Assembly: GCF_023898315.1 (NCBI RefSeq)
Contig: NC_064614.1
Coordinates: 70,816,501-70,880,500, forward strand
Source of the DNA: Schistocerca nitens
Taxonomy: Eukaryota > Arthropoda > Insecta > Orthoptera > Acrididae
DNA: 64,000 bases
Direction: 5' to 3'
Position 1 is the stretch's first letter; each line of letters begins with the position of its first letter. Below the pieces are notes generated by a model that had not been told where the DNA came from, made no database searches, and saw nothing but the letters and a program-made list of their open reading frames with translations. Below are positions 43,781 to 54,799 of this stretch, piece by piece. The position numbers were made by a program, and so were the translations under genes.

Positions 43781-45206
43781 TACACTCCTGGAAATGGAAA
43801 AAAGAACACATTGACACCGGTGTGTCAGACCCACCATACTTGCTCCGGACACTGCGAGAGGGCTGTACAAGCAATGATCACACGCACGGCACAGCGGACA
43901 CACCAGGAACCGCGGTGTTGGCCGTCGAATGGCGCTAGCTGCGCAGCATTTGTGCACCGTCGCCGTCAGTGTCAGCCAGTTTGCCGTGGCATACGGAGCT
44001 CCATCGCAGTCTTTAACACTGGTAGCATGCCGCGACAGCGTGGACGTGAACCGTATGTGCAGTTGACGGACTTTGAGCGAGGGCGTATAGTGGGCATGCG
44101 GGAGGCCGGGTGGACGTACCGCCGAATTGCTCAACACGTGGGGCGTGAGGTCTCCACAGTACATCGATGTTGTCGCCAGTGGTCGGCGGAAGGTGCACGT
44201 GCCCGTCCACCTGGGACCGGACTGCAGCGACGCACGGATGCACGCCAAGACCGTAGGATCCTACGCAGTGCCGTAGGGAACCGCACTGCCACTTCCCAGC
44301 AAATTAGGGACACTGTTGCTCCTGGGGTATCGGCGAGGACCATTCGCAACCGTCTCCATGAAGCTGGGCTACGGTCCCGCACACCGTTAGGCCGTCTTCC
44401 GCTCACGCCCCAACATCGTGCAGCCCGCCTCCAGTGGTGTCGCGACAGGCGTGAATGGAGGGACGAATGGAGACGTGTCGTCTTCAGCGATGAGAGTCGC
44501 TTCTGCCTTGGTGCCAATGATGGTCGTATGCGTGTTTGGCGCCGTGCAGGTGAGCGCCACAATCAGGACTGCATACGACCGAGGCACACAGGGCCAACAC
44601 CCGGCATCATGGTGTGGGAAGCGATCTCCTACACTGGCCGTACACCACTGGTGATCGTCGAGGGGACACTGAATAGTGCACGGTACATCCAAACCGTCAT
44701 CGAACCCATCGTTCTACCATTCCTAGACCGGCAAGGGAACTTGCTGTTCCAACAGGACAATGCACGTCCGCATGTATCCCGTGCCACCCAACGTGCTCTA
44801 GAAGGTGTAAGTCAACTACCCTGGCCAGCAAGATCTCCGGATCTGTCCCCCATTGAGCATGTTTGGGACTGGATGAAGCGTCGTCTCACGCGGTCTGCAC
44901 GTCCAGCACGAACGCTGGTCCAACTGAGGCGCCAGGTGGAAATGGCATGGCAAGCCGTTCCACAGGACTACATCCAGCATCTCTACGATCGTCTCCATGG
45001 GAGAATAGCAGCCTGCATTGCTGCGAAAGGTGGATATACACTGTACTAGTGCCGACATTGTGCATGCTCTGTTGCCTGTGTCTATGTGCCTGTGGTTCTG
45101 TCAGTGTGATCATGTGATGTATCTGACCCCAGGAATGTGTCAATAAAGTCTCCCCTTCCTGGGACAATGAATTCACGGTGTTCTTATTTCAATTTCCAGG
45201 AGTGTA
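43781..45206 (+). mobile_element. Intact Tc1-like transposon (Tc1 family 4)
   Basis: 1,426 bp including the TA on each side. The terminal inverted repeats are about 29 bp with three mismatches: TACACTCCTGGAAATGG at the left and the inverse of CAATTTCCAGGAGTGTA at the right. Both TA borders are exact. An AATAAA signal at 45142-45147 follows the transposase stop, inside the element. This is the only DNA transposon in the window with ends and gene both whole. Confidence 0.95.
44027..45049 (+). CDS. Tc1-like transposase, intact, DD32E spacing
   Basis: A 340-residue DDE transposase that would excise and insert the element at TA sites in the nucleus. The ATG at 44027 is chosen because MPRQRGREPYVQLTDFERG matches the usual start of the family and gives the family's length; the frame is open further upstream to 43769. 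Residues 12-55 and 75-115 are the two helix-turn-helix regions (YRRIAQHVGREVSTVHRC; TSQQIRDTV). The catalytic residues are D155 (VVFSDESRF), D244 (QQDNARPH) and E277 (PDLSPIEHVWD). Only 32 residues separate D244 from E277, whereas the copies of families 1 and 2 here have 34. The element's ends are also intact, so activity is possible; nothing in the sequence proves it. Confidence 0.93.
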   Translation: MPRQRGREPYVQLTDFERGRIVGMREAGWTYRRIAQHVGREVSTVHRCCRQWSAEGARARPPGTGLQRRTDARQDRRILRSAVGNRTATSQQIRDTVAPGVSARTIRNRLHEAGLRSRTPLGRLPLTPQHRAARLQWCRDRREWRDEWRRVVFSDESRFCLGANDGRMRVWRRAGERHNQDCIRPRHTGPTPGIMVWEAISYTGRTPLVIVEGTLNSARYIQTVIEPIVLPFLDRQGNLLFQQDNARPHVSRATQRALEGVSQLPWPARSPDLSPIEHVWDWMKRRLTRSARPARTLVQLRRQVEMAWQAVPQDYIQHLYDRLHGRIAACIAAKGGYTLY

Positions 45207-45314
45207 TTTTCTATTTAGTTTTAATTAGTACAATTAAGCCACGTACCGGTAGGCAGCATTGTAGTTCCATTTAGGTAGGAAAGATGGGTACTCAACACCG
45301 CTCGTTGACTTGTT

Positions 45315-45318
<4 letters not shown>

Positions 45319-45375
<57 letters not shown>
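45319..45375. repeat. (TA)n microsatellite
   Basis: About 57 bases of alternating A and T. Confidence 0.95.
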
Positions 45376-45378
<3 letters not shown>

Positions 45379-46170
45379 GGTAAGACGTGTAACATTTTAT
45401 AAAACTCTTTCAGCAGTGTTTCTCGGTGAAAGTAGAGCGGTGCAGCTCAGGGTGGAAACCCCGTCGTTTTAGTTTAAGGGTACTCGTCAGTTTGTGACTA
45501 GTACTTAAAGAGGATGAAGACACAATTCAAAGAAGAACAGTGCGTTCCTTCACGCCTTAGAGTAGCAAATGCTGTATCGCATCGAAGACCGTCATAAAAC
45601 TACTGCGGCGAACGCTGATAGAGACGTTTTATGTAACATAGAGGATTCCAATAAACTGCGTAGTCATGTTGTTTATTGACCAACTTTATGGCCTCTTACA
45701 TATAGCCGTCACGGTAGCAAATATTTTCTCATTTAACATGATACCATAACCAAAACCGTTTTATCAAAGGTGAAAAAGGCAGCGGAAACCTACGCTAGAG
45801 CTGATTTCCTAACTACATGGTGATTCCGTAGTGCTGTTTCAAACTATTTTGGATCACGAAGGAGGATAAACGTGTCAATCTGAGGTGATCCGGAAACGAC
45901 CGAGTCGAAAATTATAAGCGAAAATCATTCTGGCAGCTCTGACAGTGATCTGCACGCACAGGTAACGTAGTTGCTAAGGTTGTAGGGCAGGAAATCCTGG
46001 CGAGCTCTGATATTCGCCAGCGGATAAGTTACCGACATTTTTGAGCCTCACCTCGGTGTGGACTGGGGGTTCGTGAAAAACTGGCTTAACACATTTCGAG
46101 TGAAAAGTGGATAGGCAGAGGAGGCCGTGTTTCGTAGATCTCACACCACTCCATTTCTTATTGTTCCTCC
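45376..46170. other. No recognisable feature
   Basis: Non-coding; no repeat or element ends found. Confidence 0.4.
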
Positions 46171-46174
46171 ATGT

Positions 46175-46989
46175 TGTAACCTCCCACAGATGAAATAAAT
46201 TAATTATATATCATTCACATTTAGTGTAACTTCCGAACAGTTGAAAAAATATGATTATGTATAGCATTCACATTCGAGTGTAACCTCCCAACAAATAAAT
46301 TCCGTAACCTACCAATAATACAATGTGACTAACCTCCTAATAAAAAATGTGATTCATGTATAACCTTTCAATAATTAACTGACTGTGAATCTAAACTGGT
46401 AAATTTGGACGTCAGCAGTGCTGCGTCATGGCCCTGAAAATTTATTCTGAATACATTGAAAAATCTTACCTCAATGAAGTCGCCGGATAACGTATATATA
46501 TCTGCTCCTATAAGAAATTTTTGTGACACAGCCCAGTGCAATGGTGGCCGATAGATTTGTCATGTATAAAAAGAAACAATAGATTATTCTTTACAATAAT
46601 CGGGATGACCATGGATTGGAGAAATTAGTAAATTCTTTAAATTGAGATGAATGATTGTCAAAAGTTACTTTTTATGAGAAAGATTATTATCAAGAGATTT
46701 TTTAAAAACATATACATGGGACTTGATATGACAATAGTACATATGCGCCACGCTGCTTTTACCTTGTACTACATCGCTCAGGGACAGCCATCGCTCCACA
46801 CGACCGGTCCAGCCAACTCTATACACCAGACTGATAGCAAATACTTACTCCTACTGCTACACAGTTCCTACTCTTTGGTCTGAGATTCTCTTATAGCTTA
46901 CATATCGCAGGCAGCGTGAGAGCAATCCATCGCAATTACATCTGCTCGAGTGCGCTAGTAACAAATTCCTTAATCATGGACCTCTTACA
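46175..46989 (+). repeat. Probable solo LTR
   Basis: 815 bp starting TGTAACCTCC and ending CTCTTACA, so the ends are TGTAA...TTACA, and flanked by ATGT on both sides (46171-46174 and 46990-46993), a 4-bp target-site duplication as left by Ty3/gypsy-type integrases. No internal region or second LTR is nearby, which fits recombination between two LTRs. The first 200 bp repeat the start motif GTAACCTCC in decayed form several times. The orientation is unproven. Confidence 0.7.
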
Positions 46990-47209
46990 ATGTCAAAAAT
47001 CTTGTGCACGAATATCCTGACGAGACTGAAGAGATTATCCTGGCAGGGAGTCTCGCTGCCTGCGACCCGTTCAATAGACACCACGGATATTAGAACGAGT
47101 ATTACAGCACTTTGAGCGACAATGTCATGCCTGCAATTGAAGCTCTGTAACGAAATTTTGGGCAGCTGTTGCAAGTGTAGCAGCTCGTGAAACTTGTGCG
47201 GGTGTATGA

Positions 47210-47210
47210 A

Positions 47211-47252
<42 letters not shown>

Positions 47253-47263
47253 GTTGTTGTACC
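47210..47263. repeat. (ATT)n microsatellite followed by (GTT)n
   Basis: About 42 bases of ATT repeats, then TTGTTGTTG. Confidence 0.95.
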
Positions 47264-47739
47264 GTAGACTTAGGGTTTTTTTTTTTTCTCTTTGACATCC
47301 AGTTATGGGTGCCGTCACTAGTCCATCTACAGGGGCAATTCTGTGAGGTGGAGAGTATCCATGGGGAATTCTGTACGTCATGGTCGGGGTTCGGAAGTTG
47401 GAGCCCTTAGCCTGAGTCCAGCGCGAGACTTTTTCGCTTGTACATTTACGACTCAGGTTTTTGCGGACTTGATTCCCCATCTAAGACTGATACACTGCAC
47501 GAAACTGTGAATGCTCTAGAATATCTACCAAGCAGTGACGGAAGAATCAGTTCTTCTGCATCGATCTCTACACATATACTCAGTATACTACTTGGAAGTC
47601 AAAGGCAGAAGGCACTTGGCAGTGTTACACATGTTAGGAATTTATCCCGTTCTAATAGCTTACAGAGGGCGGATTGAATAACAGCTTAAATGCATCTGTG
47701 CTCTTTAATTAGTGTAACATATTCTTTGTGGTTGCAACG
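47264..47739. other. No recognisable feature
   Basis: Includes a T-run at 47277-47287. No coding pattern or element ends. Confidence 0.4.
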
Positions 47740-47750
47740 GGAGCCATATG

Positions 47751-50700
47751 TTGTTGTTGTTGTGGTCTTCAGTCCTTAGACTGGTTTGATGCAGCTCTCC
47801 ATGCTACTCTATCCTGTGCAAGCTTCTTCATCTCCCAGTACCTACTGCAACCTACATCCTTCTGAATCTGCTTAGTGTATTGATCTCTTGGTCTCCCTCT
47901 ACGATTTTTACCCTCCACGCTGCCCTCCAATGCTAAATTTGTGATCCCTTGATGCCTCAAAACATGTCCTACCAACCGATCCCTTCTTCTAGTCAAGTTG
48001 TGCCACAAACTTCTCTTCTCCCCAATCCTATTCAATACCTCCTCATTAGTTACGTGATCTACCCATCTTATCTTCAGCATTCTTCTGTAGCACCACATTT
48101 CGAAAGCTTCTATTCTCTTCTTGTCCAAACTTGTTATCGTCCATGTTTCACTTCCATACATGGCTACACTCCATACAAATACTTTTAGAAACGACTTCCT
48201 GACACTTAAATCTATACACGATGTTAACAAATTTCTCTTCTTCAGAAACGCTTTCCTTCCCATTGCCAGTCTACATTTTATATCCTCTCGACTTCGACCA
48301 TCATCAGTTATTTTGCTCCCTAAATAGCAAAACTCCTTTACTACTTTAAGTGTCTCATTTCCTAATGTAATTCCCTCAGCATCACCCGATTTAATTCGAC
48401 TACATTCCATTATCCTCGTTTTGTTTTTGTTGATGTTCATCTTATATCCTCCTTTCAAGACACTGTCCATTCCATTCAACTGCTCTTCCAAGTCATTTGC
48501 TGTCTCTGACAGAATTACAATGTCATCGGCGAACCTCAAAGTTTTTACTTCTTCTCCATGAATTTTAATACCTACTCCGAATTTTTCTTTTGTTTCCTTT
48601 ACTGCTTGCTCAATATACAGATTGAATAACATCGGGGAGAGGCTACAACCCTGTCTCACTCCTTTCCCAACCACTGCTTCCCTTTCATGCCCCTCGACTC
48701 TTATAACTGCCATCTGGTTTCTGTACAAATTGTAAATAGCCTTTCGCTCCCTGTATTTTACCCCTGCCACCTTCAGAATTTGAAAGAGAGTATTCCAGTT
48801 AACGTTGTCAAAAGCTTTCTCTAAGTCTACAAATGCTAGAAACGTAGGTTTGCCTTTTCTTAATCTTTCTTCCAAGATAAGTCGTAAGGTTAGTATTGCC
48901 TCACGTGTTCCAACATTTCTACGGAATCCAAACTGATCTTCCCCGAGGTCCGCTTCTACCAGTTTTTCCATTCGTCTGTAAAGAATTCGCGTTAGTATTT
49001 TGCAGCTGTGACTTATTAAACTGATAGTTCGGTAATTTTCACATCTGTCAACACCTGCTTTCTTTGGTATTGGAATTATTATATTCTTCTTGAAGTCTGT
49101 GGGTATTTCGCCTGTCTCATACATCTTGCTCACCAGATGGTAGAGTTTTGTCATGACTGGCTCTCCCAAGGCCATCAGTAGTTCTAATGGAATGTTGTCT
49201 ACTCCCGGGGCCTTGTTTCGACTCAGGTCTTTCAGTGCTCTGTCAAACTCTTCACGCAGTATCTTATCTCCCATTTCATCTTCATCTACATCCTCTTCCA
49301 TTTCCATAATACTGTCCTCAAGTACATCGCCCTTGTATAAACCCTCTATATACTCCTTCCACCTTTCTGCCTTCCCTTCTTTGCTTAGAACCGGGTTGCC
49401 ATCTGAGCTCTTGATGTTCATACAAGTGGTTCTCTTCTCTCCAAGGGTCTCTTTAATTTTCCTGTAGGCAGTATCTATCTTACCCCTAGTGAGACAAGCC
49501 TCTACATCCTTACATTTGTCCTCTAGCCATCCCTGCTTAGCCATTTTGCACTTTCTGTCGATCTCATTTTTGAGACGTTTGTATTCCCTTTTGCCTGCTT
49601 CATTTACTGCTTTTTTATATTTTCTCCTTTCATCAATTAAATTCAATATTTCTTCTGTTACCCAAGGATTTCTATTAGCCCTCGTCTTTTTACCTACTTG
49701 ATCCTCAGCTGCCTTCACTACTTCATCCCTCAGAGCTACCCATTCTTCTTCTACTGTATTTCTTTCCCCCATTCCTGTCAATTGTTCCCGTATGCTCTCC
49801 CTGAAACTCTCTACAACCTCTGGTTCTTTCAGTTTATCCAGGTCCCATCTCCTTAAATTCCCACCTTTTTGCAGTTTCTTCAGTTTCAATCTGCAGTTCA
49901 TAACCAATAGATTGTGGTCAGAATCCACATCTGCCCCTGGAAATGTCTTACAATTTAAAACCTGGTTCCTAAATCTCTGTCTTACCATTATATAATCTAT
50001 CTGATACCTATTAGTATCTCCAGGATTCTTCCAGGTATACAACCTTCTTTTATGATTCTTGAACCAAGTGTTAGCAATGATTAAGTTATGCTCTGTGCAA
50101 AATTCTACAAGGCGGCTTCCTCTTTCATTTCTTCCCCCCAATCCATATTCACCTACTATGTTTCCTTCTCTCCCTTTTCCTACTGACGAATTCCAGTCAC
50201 CCATGACTATTAAATTTTCGTCTCCCTTCACTACCTGAATAATTTCTTTTATCTCGTCATACATTTCATCAATTTCTTCATCATCTGCAGAGCTAGTTGG
50301 CATATAGACTTGTACTACTGTAGTAGGCATGGGCTTTGTGTCTATCTTGGCCACAATAATGCGTTCACTATGCTGTTTGTAGTAGCTAACCCGCACTCCT
50401 ATTTTTTTATTCATTATTAAACCTACTCCTGCATTACCCCTATTTGATTTTGTATTTATAACCCTGTAATCACCTGACCAAAAGTCTTGTTCCTCCTGCC
50501 ACCGAACTTCACTAATTCCCACTATATCTAACTTTAACCTATCCATTTCCCTTTTTAAATTTTCTAACCTACCTGCCCGATTAAGGGATCTGACATTCCA
50601 CGCTCCGATCCGTAGAATGCCAGTTTTCTTTCTCCTGATAACGACGTCCTCTTGAGTAGTCCCCGCCCGGAGATCCGAATGGGGGACTATTTTACCTCCG

Positions 50701-51042
50701 GAAAATTTTACCCAAGAGGACGCCATCATCATTTAATCATACAGTAAAGCTGCATGTCCTCGGGAAAAATTACGGCCGTAGTTTCCCCTTGCTTTCAGCC
50801 GTTCGCAGTACCAGCACAGCAAGGCCGTTTTGGTTAATGTTACAAGGCCAGATCAGTCAATCATCCAGACTGTTGCCCCTGCAACTACTGAAAAGGCTGC
50901 TGCCCCTCTTCAGGAACCACATGTTTGTCTGGCCTCTCAACAGATACCCCTCCGTTGTGGTTGCACCTACGGTACGTCCATCTGTATCACTGAGGCACGC
51001 AAGCCTCCCCACCAACGGCAAGGTCCATGGTTCATGGGGGAA
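47751..51042 (-). mobile_element. Full-length RTE-clade LINE (RTE-B) with perfect target-site duplication
   Basis: 3,292 bp on the minus strand: a 310-bp 5' UTR (50733-51042), one 987-codon ORF, and a (CAA)n tail (47751-47763 read in reverse). GGAGCCATATG is present at 47740-47750 and again at 51043-51053, an exact 11-bp duplication. The intact frame, full 5' end and unchanged duplication mark a young insertion. Relatives: 15638-16684 (truncated), 54800-59039 (ancient), 62720-63775 (truncated). Confidence 0.95.
47769..50732 (-). CDS. RTE-B endonuclease/reverse transcriptase, intact
   Basis: A 987-residue protein expected to nick chromosomal DNA and reverse-transcribe its own RNA there. Residues 38-285 are the apurinic-like endonuclease: N46 in AWNVRSL, E75 in ISEVRW, D179 and N181 in MGDWNSSVG, D246 in QIDYIMV, and SDH at 271-273. 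Residues 500-740 hold the reverse transcriptase: NKAPGVDNIP (506-515), FGFRRNVGTREAI (601-613), FVDLEKAFDNV with catalytic D636, GVRQGCSLSPMLFN (691-704), and FADD with D736 and D737. The C-terminal part has a basic RRGRPRD segment (944-950). There are no stops or frameshifts. The ATG at 50732 is the first in the frame after the long 5' UTR. Close relatives are often mis-annotated in insects as craniofacial development protein 2-like. Confidence 0.95.
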   Translation of the reverse strand: MMMASSWVKFSGGKIVPHSDLRAGTTQEDVVIRRKKTGILRIGAWNVRSLNRAGRLENLKREMDRLKLDIVGISEVRWQEEQDFWSGDYRVINTKSNRGNAGVGLIMNKKIGVRVSYYKQHSERIIVAKIDTKPMPTTVVQVYMPTSSADDEEIDEMYDEIKEIIQVVKGDENLIVMGDWNSSVGKGREGNIVGEYGLGGRNERGSRLVEFCTEHNLIIANTWFKNHKRRLYTWKNPGDTNRYQIDYIMVRQRFRNQVLNCKTFPGADVDSDHNLLVMNCRLKLKKLQKGGNLRRWDLDKLKEPEVVESFRESIREQLTGMGERNTVEEEWVALRDEVVKAAEDQVGKKTRANRNPWVTEEILNLIDERRKYKKAVNEAGKREYKRLKNEIDRKCKMAKQGWLEDKCKDVEACLTRGKIDTAYRKIKETLGEKRTTCMNIKSSDGNPVLSKEGKAERWKEYIEGLYKGDVLEDSIMEMEEDVDEDEMGDKILREEFDRALKDLSRNKAPGVDNIPLELLMALGEPVMTKLYHLVSKMYETGEIPTDFKKNIIIPIPKKAGVDRCENYRTISLISHSCKILTRILYRRMEKLVEADLGEDQFGFRRNVGTREAILTLRLILEERLRKGKPTFLAFVDLEKAFDNVNWNTLFQILKVAGVKYRERKAIYNLYRNQMAVIRVEGHEREAVVGKGVRQGCSLSPMLFNLYIEQAVKETKEKFGVGIKIHGEEVKTLRFADDIVILSETANDLEEQLNGMDSVLKGGYKMNINKNKTRIMECSRIKSGDAEGITLGNETLKVVKEFCYLGSKITDDGRSREDIKCRLAMGRKAFLKKRNLLTSCIDLSVRKSFLKVFVWSVAMYGSETWTITSLDKKRIEAFEMWCYRRMLKIRWVDHVTNEEVLNRIGEKRSLWHNLTRRRDRLVGHVLRHQGITNLALEGSVEGKNRRGRPRDQYTKQIQKDVGCSRYWEMKKLAQDRVAWRAASNQSKD

Positions 51043-51053
51043 GGAGCCATATG

Positions 51054-54000
51054 TAGGGAGATGAATAATATATCAAGAGTCTTCACATGATGCTGACTTA
51101 CTAACCTTTGTAATTATGCTTTCATGGGACAGTTACCGTCTATCTTCAAGAGTCTGTCAGCTCTGAATCTTCAGAATCAGCGCAGCGGATGTTGTTGCCT
51201 TTCCTAGTCTAAATTAAACATGCTCTGTTAATCCGATTCCGTATGGGTCCCACAAAATTAAACAATATGCTGACGCAAGGGTTTGTAAGCAATCTATTTC
51301 GTAGACTAATTGCATTTTCCCAATGCTCTACCAACGGATCGAAGTCTGCTAGCTGCTCTTCCCAGGATTGAACTTAAAATTTCATGCATAAATGTTTATA
51401 TGACTTGAATCTAGTAGGGACTCCCAGAGGATGTAGTCAAAGGATCCTACTTTTCTTTTATGATGTGCACAGTTTTACAAATCTAGAAATTGAAAACAAC
51501 TTGCCAGTTTTAATATCCCTTCAAAACTTGTGAACTGACCTGATTTTGTGTGTTCTTTCCAGACAGTACTCTATCATTAATTACAGGATAACATGCGGTC
51601 TGCCATTTCGCTTCTATACTATTCGATCAGCAATGATCCCAAAACACTTTAGTGGGAACGGCTAAATTTGTTGCCACTTCTGACAACGAATCAACGTCCA
51701 AGATAACATTCTGCGTCTTTCGTACCAGCTTTTATTTGGTTTCCCATATGATCATACTTTAGTTAATATGTGTTGGTGTCTAACCGAATAAAACTTTTTC
51801 AGGAGTCAAGAAACAATGAAATCATCTGATTATCTCGGTGCATGGCTTCCAGGATATCATGTGAGGAAAGTGCAAACTGGGTTTCATATTTACTATGTTT
51901 CCCGAATCCACACGTGTTGAGCAGGACTATGTTCTACGATTCTACAAGATACGGGGAACAGCCATACTAGACAATAGTTCCATAGATATCTTCTGCTGCC
52001 CTTCATCTAGAGGGGTGTGACCTGTACATGTTTGAAATCACTGAGCACTGATTTTTGTTCAAGGGATGTCTGTATCTCATGGTTAAAATGGCAGCTAACT
52101 CAGGTGTGTATTCTGTATAAATTTCGTCAGGGATGACAACAGGCCATGGAATCTTTAATTTTAGCGATTTTGGTCGTCTCTCAACGATACTGACACTAAT
52201 ATAATAATCATCTTTGCAGATGTGGAACAGTTAGGTGGGGCAGTGCTCCCGGATCTCCCTTAACAGATAAACAGTTCAAAACGAAGTTCGGAATTTATCC
52301 CTTTGCGTGACTCATTGTCTTTAGTTTTAGACAATTTTCTCCCAGGTGTGCACCTGCGTTCGGAAAGGATACACACACAGGAAAAGACTGGAATAATGTC
52401 TCTTTAGAGTTTATCGTTACATTTCAGAGGGAACTAGTGGCAAACGGTAATTAGGAAGACACAGTAAACTGAGAAAAATAATGTGAAGCCTAAAGAAAAA
52501 GGCGATGTCTGAAGAAATCGACGAGTAGCTGTAAATCTCTGACGGACTAATAGAAGTCTTTGTCGAGAGAAGTCGTTTCAGGAAGTTAGATTAATGCATT
52601 AAAAATAATGGAATCTGGGAGCTAACGACCCAACGAAGATTATTAAAGTTTCCGATACGGGTTGCATTCACCCCACAGATGACCATGAATAGCTGAAGTA
52701 ATTCATTCTTTCCTTACATCTCATTTGACTTGCAATCAAAGGTCTTTTCTAAAATAAAGAACGAGGTACTTTATCATAGAAACTTCATAATTTTCGAGGG
52801 AAACGCCTTATCGTCCAAATCCTCTGATGCATTTTTTGCAGCAAACAAACCGTAAAGTGCCGAAAAAATTGTAACTGGGCTATCTTTCCAATGTAAGGTC
52901 TCTGGAAATTAATGTAATAAATATGATTAAGCTACCAAACCTTTGTAATTATTTTGTGAATGTCTTCTGTTTACACTACGCTTGTTTCCTTGTACCTATG
53001 TATGTATGTATGTTATTCTTCTCTTCCCCAAAACCTATTTAAGTTAAAATTTTCTAAGGAATGTTACGTACTAGAAACGAGAAACCGAAAGAAAGTCAAG
53101 ACCGAATGACAACAAACCTCAGGAAAAATAAATGCATCAGTATCATCGGATATACCGTCCCCAAGAACAGACAACTGTCCATGGTGATAAAATATTTTAT
53201 CTAAATACCATCCACAATACGGTACTATATTACTGTGTATCTCTTACCAATTCTGACTTCTATTAGCCATCTTCAACATATACGGCTTGTCATTATTCCT
53301 GTAAGATACTAAGTGTATGACAGTTTGACACAATGTAGGTAAATCTCAAGTGTCGTGTATACCTTCACGAGGTTCACGCATCGGTATCTCAAATCTATTT
53401 CCACTGTATGAAAAATATTTCTAAGAATTAAAGAAATATGGTAAATTAGTAACGAATTAAGGAAATCTCATCCTCAAACAGCGATTGTAAAACTGCACAT
53501 CTGGTAAAGAATCAATGTAAGACTCATGGAAAATTAGCTAAATGGTAGAAACGTAGGGAAAAAGTAAAAGGAAACTTAGATGGTCATAGATTTAAGACAA
53601 TTGCCAATTCCTGTCTTTTGGATATGAATTCTTTAACCCAACAACTTCACAATACTTTATCAACAAAACAGCTCGATATCTTCAGATGGATTTTACTTTC
53701 TAGAATATCCAATAATTTTCTAGCAGCTTCGAACATCAACAATCAGCTGAGAGTCAAGTGGTGCCTTCACTGAAGTATTTCGGATCTCGTGATATTTTCA
53801 CACTGTATGCTCTGCATCACAAGAATTTCACTATTAAGAATAAATAATTTGGCTCGTCGGTACCGTGTCAGTTCATCCAAGTCTTCCCTGTAATACGAAT
53901 GGTTTAAGATTTATTCTGCTGTTTTGAAGAGCACAAGTACAATAATTCTTCGTGTATCAGAAGAAACAAATGTCATATTGACGAGTCAGACACTTTTCAC

Positions 54001-54799
54001 GTTCTATCAATCTGCCTTTCGAACATAAATTTCCCAGCACAGAAGATTCCAGAAGATACGTTTCTTCTGCTAGCTATTTAGCTTTAGGATTTGTTATACT
54101 GCAAAATATTGTGGGAAAATGATGTTAGAAACCAAGTAAGAGGTGTTAGGAGAACGGGGATCTACGAATTAGACTAGTACCAAATATAGGTCTTCATCTC
54201 ATGAAGACATTTTTTGGAATATTCTACTCTAATTGTGACCGGGTTCCCTTCCTCAAGTTAAAATATTTAACTCCACTTCACTGAGGTACAAAGTTCGTGA
54301 AAAGTATATCCAATGACTGCTGGTCCGTGTCAGTTCTACGTATGTGCTTTTTTCTTCATTCTTTCAAAAATTGTTCTTCGCTGTTAGATAATGATGCGAA
54401 TCGATAAACTGTGATGCTAATGCTTTTATTGCGATACCTTTAGGTCTCTGTTTCATACACTTCTGACACCAGATAAAGTCAATTAATGATTTTCATCCAT
54501 TTTCATTAATGTTAATCACTCTAACAGTGTGTCTCCGATTGTTGCCCTGATCAGTAGTGTGTTCTACATTACACCCCTTGTCTTCTTCTTACACAAGTTG
54601 CGATAACTCTTCTTCAACGCTTGCAACTGATACATAACTTCGTAATGTGTCTGCCTTTTGGTTTGCTCTTAACAACAGTTCTCCACTTTCCCATCGTAGC
54701 AGATAATATTCTAATATTTTATTGTTAATGATTAGCTTTAATTTATATACTCTGATGTCAGATTTTACTCGACCTTCTCTCTCCGATTGCCTTTACGAA
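51054..54799. other. Long interval without recognised features
   Basis: About 3.7 kb of AT-rich sequence with no long open frame. A short (GTAT)n run lies near 53000. Parts of 51200-52700 have the texture of a decayed retroelement on the minus strand, but I could not match it to any family in the window. Confidence 0.4.

Noticed and set aside
43646..44692. Minus-strand open frames across the intact Tc1 transposase
   Set aside because: GC-rich antisense shadows; the plus-strand frame has all the domain motifs.
48121..50000. Plus-strand open frames within RTE-B
   Set aside because: They are antisense shadows of the intact minus-strand ORF.
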